A stretch of DNA of 5,934 bases from Streptosporangiaceae bacterium (GCA_030041195.1 JASHOI010000108.1:1-5934); one strand, 5' to 3'; positions 1-4,642 are shown, counted from the first letter of the stretch. Notes: generated from the sequence alone by a model not told the origin. Numbers and translations: made by a program.

Positions 1-450
1 ACCGCCGCGCTGGTCCGGCTGGCCGATCTGGGCGCGGCGGCGTGGCAGCCGGACGGCCAGGTCCGCTGGACCGGCACGATGACCGTCGCCGCGGTCGAAA
101 CGGCGACGGAGGCCGAGACCGAGCGCGAAGACGAGATCGAGCGCACCCGGCTGGCGATGATGCGCCGCTACGTCGAGCAGGCCGGCTGCCGCCGGTCGTT
201 CCTGCTGACCTACTTCGGGCAGGACTACCCCGGCCCGTGCGGTAACTGTGACAACGATCTCGCGCCCGCTGCGGCTACGCCGGCCGAGGAGCCGTTCGCC
301 GTGGGCACTCGCGTGGTGAGCGAGCGCTGGGGCGACGGCACCGTGCAGCGTTACGACGGTGACCACGTCACGGTGCTGTTCGACGAGCACGGCTACCGCG
401 AGCTGTTCGTGCCCGTAGTGCTCGAGCGAGGGCTGCTGCGGCCGGCGTAG
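1..450 (+). CDS. recQ: RecQ-family ATP-dependent DNA helicase, C-terminal part (5' truncated by window)
   Basis: The reading frame is open from base 1 to the TAG at 448-450; the helicase core lies upstream of the window. What is visible is the end of the RecQ C-terminal region: an Arg/Glu-rich helix, then MMRRYVEQAGCRRSFLLTYF followed by the CGNC motif. This is the zinc-binding module of RecQ helicases, which unwind DNA 3'-5' in recombination and repair. The family has four zinc-ligand cysteines (C-x16-C-x2-C-x2-C). Here three are present (codons at 187, 238 and 247) and the fourth is Asp (codon 256). The last ~55 residues (FAVGTRVVSERWGDGTVQRY and on to ERGLLRPA) form a small beta-rich tail resembling the extra C-terminal domain of actinobacterial RecQ and the tail of UvrD-type helicases, instead of a typical HRDC domain. 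An in-frame ATG at 79 is internal. The family call is firm; orthology to E. coli RecQ is not claimed. Confidence 0.87.
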   Translation, partial: TAALVRLADLGAAAWQPDGQVRWTGTMTVAAVETATEAETEREDEIERTRLAMMRRYVEQAGCRRSFLLTYFGQDYPGPCGNCDNDLAPAAATPAEEPFAVGTRVVSERWGDGTVQRYDGDHVTVLFDEHGYRELFVPVVLERGLLRPA

Positions 451-625
451 ACCTCCGGTCAGCGCTCAGCGACCAGGCGGCCGGCTTGAGCCGCACCTCG
501 TCGGGTACGGGCACCTCAGGGTGCAACGGACCGCGGGGGTGGCGGGCCCCGACAGGTTCCTGCCGCCACGACGGCGCCATCCCGTCCACTGTGGGCACGC
601 CCGGGGGAACCGCGCCATCAACAAC

Positions 626-663
626 TTGACTGCACCCGGCCGCCCGGCGGCAGGTGCAGTCAA
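626..663. repeat. Perfect 11-bp inverted repeat upstream of the hydrolase operon
   Basis: TTGACTGCACC (626-636) and GGTGCAGTCAA (653-663) are exact reverse complements separated by 16 GC-rich bases. The element lies about 70 bp before the hydrolase start codon. It could be a two-half-site operator or, if transcribed, an RNA hairpin. Its right arm shares GTGCAGTCA with 3080-3088, upstream of the NTF2-like/tautomerase operon. The left arm starts like a -35 box (TTGACT), but no convincing -10 follows at the right distance. Calling it regulatory is inference; the repeat itself is read directly. Confidence 0.8.
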
Positions 664-721
664 CATGCTGATTCCGCCCCGCAGCCGGAGAGTTGATCGT
701 GGCTCTGGTAGCCACCAGTGA

Positions 722-728
722 GGAGAGG
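722..728 (+). promoter_or_regulatory. Ribosome binding site that fixes the hydrolase 1 start
   Basis: GGAGAGG lies 6 nt before the GTG at 735. It favours that codon over the in-frame TTG at 693 and GTG at 699, which have no comparable site. Just upstream, GTGGCT (699-704) can pair with AGCCAC (710-715), or CTGGT (705-709) with ACCAG (714-718). These two hairpins are mutually exclusive and sit next to the ribosome site. Confidence 0.7.
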
Positions 729-734
729 AATACC

Positions 735-1589
735 GTGGCGACTTCGTATTCAGGCCTTCCGAACAAAGTGGTCAGCGCGCCGGGTGGCATCGAGTACGCC
801 TACCGCGACGCCGGCGAGGGCGAACCGCCGCTCATCCTGCTGCAGCATTTCCGCGGCAACCTGGACAGCTGGGACCCCGCGCTGGTCGACGACCTGTCCG
901 CGGCCCGGCGGGTCGTCGCGTTCGACAACGCCGGGGTGGGCAATTCCACCGGAACAACGCCGCACACCATGGAGCGGATGGCACATGACGCGATCGCGTT
1001 CATCGGCGCCATGGGGTTCACCACCGTCGACATCCTCGGGTTCTCCATCGGCAGTTTCGTCGCCCAGGAGATCGCGCTGATCCGGCCGGACCTGGTCCGC
1101 GGCGTGGTCCTGGCGTCCGCGGCACCCAAGGGCGCGGACGGCATTCACGGCTGGGCCCCGGAAGTGATCGGGGCCGTCGGCAAGCCGGAAACCAGCCCGG
1201 AGGAATACCTCGAGGTGTTCTTCACCTCGTCGCCGGCCAGCAGCAAGGCGGGGCAGGAGGCGCTGGGGCGCATGTACACCCGGACCGAGGACCGGGACGC
1301 AGCGACGACGTGGGCCGTCCGTGAGGCGCAGTACGACGCGGTCTGCACCTGGGGAATCCCGGACCACGCCGCGCTGCAGCGACTGGCCGCCATCGGGCAC
1401 CCGGTGTTCGTGGCCAACGGCGACGGCGACCCGATGATCCCGCCGCGCTACTCGCACCTCATCGCGGGCCTGCTCCCGCACGCCGGCGTGAAGATCTACC
1501 CCGACGCCGCGCACGGGTTCCTGTTCCAGCACCACGCCGAGTTCGCCGCGGACGTGACCGCGTTCCTGGCCGGGCTGGAGTCCCGGTGA
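735..1589 (+). CDS. Alpha/beta hydrolase with Ser-Asp-His triad
   Basis: A 284-residue cytoplasmic alpha/beta-hydrolase-fold protein; no signal peptide or membrane segment is seen. The GTG start at 735 is chosen for its GGAGAGG site. The fold motifs appear in order: LLQHFRGNLDSWDP (residues ~35-48, the oxyanion loop, where the usual HG is replaced by HFRGN), VVAFDNAGVGNS (60-71), the nucleophile elbow GFSIGS with Ser104, ANGDGDPMIPP with the acid Asp232, and DAAHGF with His260. Length and motif order match the esterase / enol-lactonase-like branch often annotated only as 'alpha/beta hydrolase'. The likely chemistry is ester, lactone or C-C bond hydrolysis of a small molecule; the substrate cannot be deduced. 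It is the first gene of an operon: its TGA overlaps the GTG start of the next hydrolase by 4 nt (GTGA), implying translational coupling. The 626-663 inverted repeat may regulate it. Confidence 0.88.
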   Translation: MATSYSGLPNKVVSAPGGIEYAYRDAGEGEPPLILLQHFRGNLDSWDPALVDDLSAARRVVAFDNAGVGNSTGTTPHTMERMAHDAIAFIGAMGFTTVDILGFSIGSFVAQEIALIRPDLVRGVVLASAAPKGADGIHGWAPEVIGAVGKPETSPEEYLEVFFTSSPASSKAGQEALGRMYTRTEDRDAATTWAVREAQYDAVCTWGIPDHAALQRLAAIGHPVFVANGDGDPMIPPRYSHLIAGLLPHAGVKIYPDAAHGFLFQHHAEFAADVTAFLAGLESR

Positions 1590-2410
1590 ACCCCGCCATG
1601 GTGCCGACGGACACCGCGGTCGTCGACGGGCTCCGGATCCGGTACGCCGACACCGGCGACTCCGGTGCCGACGGCCCGGTCATCGTGCTGACCAGCCCCT
1701 GGCCGGAAAGCCTGTTCGCGTTCCGGCGCATCTGGCCGGCCCTGGCCCCGATCGCGCGCCTGGTCTCGGTCGACCTGCCCGGCTTCGGTCATTCCGAAGG
1801 CCGCACCGACGTGTTCACCCCCACTGCCATGGGCGAGTTCCTGGCCCGGTTCATCGCCGAGCGCGGGCTGGGCACGCCCACCCTGGTCGCGCCCGACGTA
1901 GGCGCCAGCGCCGCCCTGTTCCTGGCCGCGCGGCACCCGGACGCGGTCCGCAGCCTCGTGGTCGGCGGCGGCGCGGCATCGTTTCCGCTCGAGGTGAGCG
2001 GCACTCTCGCGGACATCATCGCGGCGCCGGGCATCGAGGTGTTCGAGGGACAGGACATCCGCGCCACGATCGGCGCGAGTGTCGAGCCGGTGGCTCCCCG
2101 TGCCCAGGAGCCCGACGTCTGGGAAGACTACGTGTCGGCCTACGAGAACGGCCGGTTCGCGCAGTCGACCCGGTACGTGCGGAGCTACCCCGAGCAGCTT
2201 GAGCTGCTTCGTGACCTGCTGCCCGAGGTCCGCGTGCCGGTGCGGATCTTCGGCGCCACGGACGACCCCCTGGTGCCGGCGTCCAACGCCCGCTATCTGG
2301 CTGAGCGGATACCGGGCAGCCAGCTGACCCTGCTGACCGCCGGTCACTTCGCCTGGGAAGAGATACCCGAGCAGTTCGCCTCGATGGTGGCCGACTCGGT
2401 CAGGCCATGA
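1586..2410 (+). CDS. Alpha/beta hydrolase with Asp nucleophile (epoxide hydrolase / dehalogenase-like branch)
   Basis: A 274-residue alpha/beta-hydrolase-fold protein. The GTG start overlaps the previous stop (GTGA) and has GGAG at 1577-1580, 5 nt upstream; an ATG at 1598 is the alternative. Motifs: TSPWPESLFAF (residues 36-46), VDLPGFGHSE (62-71), the nucleophile elbow APDVGAS with Asp104, the acid in GATDDPLVP (Asp227) and AGHFAWEE with His254. An Asp nucleophile places it with haloalkane dehalogenases and epoxide hydrolases, which form an alkyl-enzyme ester that water then hydrolyses. Two hallmarks differ. The HGxP oxyanion motif reads SPWP, and the residue after the nucleophile is Val, not the halide-binding Trp or Arg of known dehalogenases. 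Dehalogenation should therefore not be assumed. The neighbouring Ser-type hydrolase suggests consecutive steps on one substrate, or two non-redundant chemistries. The TetR gene ends 28 bp downstream, converging, with no clear terminator between. Confidence 0.86.
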   Translation: MNPAMVPTDTAVVDGLRIRYADTGDSGADGPVIVLTSPWPESLFAFRRIWPALAPIARLVSVDLPGFGHSEGRTDVFTPTAMGEFLARFIAERGLGTPTLVAPDVGASAALFLAARHPDAVRSLVVGGGAASFPLEVSGTLADIIAAPGIEVFEGQDIRATIGASVEPVAPRAQEPDVWEDYVSAYENGRFAQSTRYVRSYPEQLELLRDLLPEVRVPVRIFGATDDPLVPASNARYLAERIPGSQLTLLTAGHFAWEEIPEQFASMVADSVRP

Positions 2411-2438
2411 CCGCGGGATCGGGACTTGCTGAATGACG

Positions 2439-3008
2439 TCAGACGAGAAGGAGGCCGAAGATCATCCTGAAGAAGTCCTCGAGCGGCTGGCCGTTCCTGA
2501 CGACGCGGGACCGCGTGAGCGCGCCTTCCCAGGCATTGACAATGAACCGCCCGAGCTGCGCCGCGTCGCCAGCGGCGCTGATCTCCCCGTTTCGCTGCGC
2601 CTCCGCGACGAGCTCGGTCACCATCGCCGACCACGCATCCAGGCCCTCCGCCACTTCTCCGCGGATGGCCTCGCTGTGATCCGCAACCTCATTGGCGAGA
2701 TTGCCCCACATGCAGCCCCGGCTGAAGGAGCGGACCCGCGCTCCCGCGTACAGAGCCTCGAACCCGGCCCGCAGCCGGGCAACGGCCGGCGTCGCCTGGA
2801 CGGGAGTGGGCCACCCGGAAACCTGGAAATACCGCCGGACGGCTTCGACCGCGAACTGCTCCTTGCTCGCAAAGTGGTTATAGAAGGAGCCCTTCGGAAC
2901 ACCGGCCGCCTTGGTGATGTCCTCGACGGAGCACGCGGCGTACCCGCGAGAGTGCAGTTCGGCCAGGCCAGCGTCGATGATCTGCTGTTTCATGCTCGGC
3001 CTGGCCAC
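2439..3008 (-). CDS. TetR/AcrR-family transcriptional repressor
   Basis: A 189-residue regulator read on the minus strand from GTG 3008. Residues ~6-55 are the TetR DNA-binding domain: KQQIIDAGLAELHSRGY, then the helix-turn-helix in SVEDITKAAGVPKGSFYNHF (27-46), followed by ASKEQF. The rest is the helical ligand-binding/dimerisation domain. Its stretch SRGCMWGNLANEVADHSEAI (97-116) resembles TetR proteins of the AcuR/NemR kind, some of which sense reactive electrophiles, so Cys99 is worth noting; ligand and sensing mode are inference. The start choice rests on the promoter: TTGACA (3043-3038), a 17-nt spacer and CATATT (3020-3015) put +1 on the G of this GTG, with no Shine-Dalgarno site, as in leaderless mRNAs. 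Earlier in-frame starts (ATG 3089, ATG 3038) would overlap or precede the promoter; ATG 2993 is a later alternative. It is divergent from the NTF2-like/tautomerase operon and convergent with the hydrolases, a typical place for a local repressor. Confidence 0.9.
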   Translation of the reverse strand: MARPSMKQQIIDAGLAELHSRGYAACSVEDITKAAGVPKGSFYNHFASKEQFAVEAVRRYFQVSGWPTPVQATPAVARLRAGFEALYAGARVRSFSRGCMWGNLANEVADHSEAIRGEVAEGLDAWSAMVTELVAEAQRNGEISAAGDAAQLGRFIVNAWEGALTRSRVVRNGQPLEDFFRMIFGLLLV

Positions 3009-3043
3009 ATCACAAATATGACCAGTCAACTTGATCATGTCAA
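3008..3043 (-). promoter_or_regulatory. Leaderless promoter of the TetR gene with an embedded operator-like palindrome
   Basis: On the minus strand, TTGACA (3043-3038) is followed by a 17-bp spacer and CATATT (3020-3015). Seventh after the -10 is the G of the GTG start at 3008, the expected transcription start. The near-palindrome TGACTGGTCA (3028-3019 on the minus strand) overlaps the first two bases of the -10, a classic position for repression. A second TTGAC copy (3029-3025) lies 14 bp from the -35 copy, and TGATCA (3032-3037) sits between them. Autorepression by the TetR protein is inferred from this geometry. Confidence 0.68.
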
Positions 3044-3079
3044 TCTGGCCGCAGCCCCGTTGGACTGGCCGCGAGCTGA

Positions 3080-3190
3080 GTGCAGTCATGTTGTGGATAC
3101 CTCAGCCCGGTGCGCCGCCTGATGCTGGTGGGCATGAACGCGGCGACGGCCGGCGGGACGCGCCTGCTGGCAGACGGTGGCAGCCAGTGA
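3080..3190 (+). pseudogene. Possible remnant of a short-chain dehydrogenase C-terminus (or a short leader ORF)
   Basis: A short frame is open from GTG 3080 (ATG at 3122) to the TGA at 3188-3190. Its end reads AATAGGTRLLADGGSQ, which looks like the last strand of classical short-chain dehydrogenases (typically ...TGxxLxVDGGxS). Nothing upstream in this frame resembles the rest of such an enzyme: a stop lies at 3077-3079 and the divergent promoter just beyond. The TGA overlaps the next gene's GTG by 4 nt, as expected of genes once coupled in an operon. Only about 15 residues support this, so it could be a non-functional leader or chance. Confidence 0.22.
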
Positions 3191-3606
3191 CCAGCGACCT
3201 CTCCCTTCAGGAACGCTATGCGCAGGCCTTCAGGGATGTCACCGGAGAGGCCTTCGCCGCGATCACCGAGCCGGGCGTCGTGCTGTCCGGCAGCGTCTTC
3301 GCCCGGCCCGTCGCCGGGCGGGCACAGGTGTGGCTCACGCTGCGCACCGCCTCGGACATCTACGACAAGATCACGTTCACCGGCGCTGCCGAAGCGCCCG
3401 GCCGCTCCTACCTCGACTGGACGGCCCGCGCCCTTGGGCTGGACATCGACGGGGTCACCGTGCTGACCACCGGCCCGGCCGGCGCGTTCGCCGGCATCGC
3501 CATTCATCACCGCCCGCTCGGCGCCGTGCTGGCCTTCTCCCGTGAGATGGGGCGCCGGCTGGACGGCCGGATCGAGCCCGGCCACTTCGACGCGACATCC
3601 AGGTAA
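3187..3606 (+). CDS. NTF2/SnoaL-like small protein
   Basis: A 139-residue protein. The GTG at 3187 is chosen because GGTGG (3176-3180) lies 6 nt upstream and homology-like sequence begins just after it; the frame stays open further upstream but that translation is not protein-like. Visible features: an N-terminal amphipathic helix (LSLQERYAQAFRDV, ~6-19), a segment around VVLSGSVFARPVAGRAQVWL (31-50), strands around YDKITF and YLDWTARALG, GVTVLTT (89-95), and the tail IAIHHRPLGAVLAFSREMG (104-122). This helix-then-curved-sheet pattern, with a W-x-x-L-R helix, suggests the NTF2/SnoaL fold, used by small cyclases, isomerases, dehydratases and hydrolases or as non-catalytic binding proteins. The paired HH near the C-terminus could be functional. 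It precedes the tautomerase by 48 bp and is probably co-transcribed. The family call is moderate and the function unknown. Confidence 0.62.
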   Translation: MTSDLSLQERYAQAFRDVTGEAFAAITEPGVVLSGSVFARPVAGRAQVWLTLRTASDIYDKITFTGAAEAPGRSYLDWTARALGLDIDGVTVLTTGPAGAFAGIAIHHRPLGAVLAFSREMGRRLDGRIEPGHFDATSR

Positions 3607-3654
3607 ATCTCTGACGCGCGCCGATCCCGGCGGCACAACAGGAAGGACACCGCA

Positions 3655-4098
3655 ATGCCCATGATCGACGTGTACGCCACGGCAGGAACCTTCGCTGACA
3701 AGCACCAGCTCGCCGCGGACCTCGCGGCCACCCTGATGGCCATCGAGGGGGTCCCGGACATCCCGATGTTCCGCCAGAACACTGCCGGGTTCGTGCACGA
3801 GCTGCCCGCGGGCGACCTGTCGAACGTCGACGGCGCCTCGAACTACGTTCGGGTACAGGTGCTGACCAACGCCGGCGCTCTCGACCGCGCCAAGCAGCTC
3901 GCGGTGGTCAGCCAGTTCACCAGCATCGTCGCGGACGCCGCTCACGACCCGGCGATCGCCGACCGCACCTGGGTGCTGCTGACCGAGGCGGTGGACGGGG
4001 GCTGGGGGCTGAGCGGTCACGCGAACACCAATGACGAACTTGTCGCCGCGGCCCGTCAGCAGATCGCCGAGCTGCAGGCAAAGGCCGCAGGGTCGTGA
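3655..4098 (+). CDS. Tautomerase of the 4-oxalocrotonate tautomerase superfamily
   Basis: A 147-residue protein starting at ATG 3655, with GGAAGG (3641-3646) 8 nt upstream. It opens MPMIDVYATAGTF; removal of Met exposes Pro1, the catalytic base or acid of the superfamily. NYVRVQVLT (about residues 62-70, counting Pro as 1) supplies an arginine in the region where the family binds carboxylates, and RTWVLLTEAVDGGWGLSG gives the family's aromatic-rich later strand. At this length it is a fused two-unit subunit, like cis-3-chloroacrylate dehalogenase and its relatives (about 130-150 residues), rather than a ~62-residue 4-OT monomer. The family ketonises enols or hydrates/dehalogenates unsaturated acids; which reaction applies here cannot be read. 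Its partner is the NTF2-like protein upstream; expression probably comes from the intergenic region shared with tetR. The downstream fragment starts 6 bp after its stop. Confidence 0.88.
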   Translation: MPMIDVYATAGTFADKHQLAADLAATLMAIEGVPDIPMFRQNTAGFVHELPAGDLSNVDGASNYVRVQVLTNAGALDRAKQLAVVSQFTSIVADAAHDPAIADRTWVLLTEAVDGGWGLSGHANTNDELVAAARQQIAELQAKAAGS

Positions 4099-4104
4099 GC
4101 GACG

Positions 4105-4419
4105 GTGCGCCACGCTCGCTGGCCCCGCATGTGTCACAACCGAAGCGACCAGCCCGCGATCCCGATCGGTCCGCACTGGATGCTCATCTGGCCGTTAGAC
4201 GCGAAGGCCGCCGGGATAGGAACCGTAATGCGGGACGGCGGCACGATGGTCATGTTCGCCGGCACTCCATATGCCCATCTGCACATTTGCGGCTCACCGC
4301 GGGATGGGAAGCAATACAAGCCCGGAGACCACACCGTGTGGACCATGACCTACTCCCGGCCTCAGCCGCGAGGCGCATTGCGCAGGCAGACACCCGCATT
4401 CCATGATCTTGGTGTCTGA
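4105..4419 (+). pseudogene. C-terminal fragment of a larger uncharacterised protein, probably decayed
   Basis: An open frame runs from GTG 4105 to TGA 4417-4419; ATG 4129 is an alternative start. The core, IPIGPHWMLIWPLDAKAAG then RDGGTMVMFAGTPYAHLHIC and VWTMTYSRP, is clearly protein-like. It resembles the C-terminal part of a widespread uncharacterised family whose ends read like '...PHxMxxxPD... GTPYAHxxxP' and which normally have well over 100 more residues before this point. Here the tautomerase stop is 6 bp upstream, so the N-terminal part is missing. Codon use is looser than in neighbours (TTA at 4195, ATA, GTA, TAT, ATT, CAA), and the last ~20 residues do not look conserved. The simplest reading is a truncated remnant after a deletion or rearrangement. 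A functional short protein cannot be excluded. The family recognition is from memory and tentative. Confidence 0.5.
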
Positions 4420-4455
4420 GTACCGCATAGTGGTATTAATCAACCACGATCATGG
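4401..4455. repeat. Imperfect 13-bp inverted repeat, possible terminator stem-loop
   Basis: CCATGATCTTGGT (4401-4413) and ACCACGATCATGG (4443-4455) pair at 12 of 13 positions. The 29-nt loop contains the stop of the preceding fragment and a small inner TACC/GGTA pair (4421-4424, 4432-4435). No T-run follows, so it is not a textbook intrinsic terminator, but hairpins without U-tails are common at actinobacterial 3' ends. It may also mark the edge of a lost mobile segment. Confidence 0.55.
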
Positions 4456-4525
4456 GAAAGTCTGCGCAACAAGATCAAACCTGCGTGCTGATCATCTGCG
4501 AGCCTTGCTTCCCCGGTACGGCGCC

Positions 4526-4554
4526 TTGACGAACTGAAGACGACCAGTCATATT
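4526..4554 (+). promoter_or_regulatory. Promoter of the LAL regulator gene with TetR-like operator
   Basis: TTGACG (4526-4531), a 17-bp spacer and CATATT (4549-4554) make a good sigma-70-type promoter, with +1 expected near A4561. The near-palindrome CGACCAGTCA (4541-4550) overlaps the -10 exactly as TGACTGGTCA does in the tetR promoter. Aligned from the -35 box, the two promoters agree at about 20 of 29 positions. Common control by the TetR protein is inferred. Confidence 0.6.
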
Positions 4555-4574
4555 GGCTCTAGGTGCAGTTGAAG

Positions 4575-4642
4575 AGCCCGTGCCGGGGGGTTCCGGAACC
4601 ACACAGCAACCGCAGGGTGCCGGGCGGAATACGACACGGGCT
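4575..4642 (+). promoter_or_regulatory. Potentially structured 5' leader of the LAL regulator mRNA
   Basis: AGCCCGTG (4575-4582) and CACGGGCT (4635-4642) form a perfect 8-bp stem. It encloses a perfect 12-bp palindrome GGTTCCGGAACC (4589-4600) and an inner arm pair GCAACC / GGGTGC (about 4606-4620). The segment lies in the predicted ~190-nt leader between the promoter and ATG 4749. The palindrome could instead be a DNA operator. I do not recognise a riboswitch class. Confidence 0.4.

Noticed and set aside
477..494. Small GC hairpin after the recQ stop as a terminator (GCGGC 477-481 / GCCGC 490-494)
   Set aside because: Only 5 bp, with no T-run and many equally good GC pairings nearby; not distinguishable from chance in this composition.
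693..737. TTG 693 or GTG 699 as the start of hydrolase 1
   Set aside because: There is no Shine-Dalgarno site before them, and they overlap hairpin-forming sequence; GTG 735 has GGAGAGG at ideal spacing.
750..1535. Long minus-strand open frame opposite hydrolase 1 (and similar ones opposite hydrolase 2, the tautomerase and the LAL gene, e.g. 1496-2347, 3040-4176, 5331-5846)
   Set aside because: These are the usual antisense shadows of high-GC genes: compositionally biased toward Arg, Gly and Pro, with no domain motifs, and opposite genes with clear catalytic motifs.
1586..2410. Haloalkane dehalogenase annotation for hydrolase 2
   Set aside because: It has an Asp nucleophile, but the halide-stabilising Trp after it is Val and the HGxP motif is altered, so the specific activity cannot be claimed.
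2434..2441. TGACGTCA palindrome between the convergent genes
   Set aside because: An 8-bp palindrome overlapping the tetR stop codon, with no promoter near it; likely coincidental.
2433..3122. Plus-strand open frame through the tetR gene
   Set aside because: The minus strand encodes an unmistakable TetR helix-turn-helix over the same bases; the plus-strand translation has no recognisable features.
4575..4642. SAM (S-box or SAM-IV) riboswitch
   Set aside because: Only the GCAACC...GGTGC-like pair is reminiscent; the conserved P2/P4 elements are missing, and the downstream gene is a regulator unrelated to sulfur metabolism.
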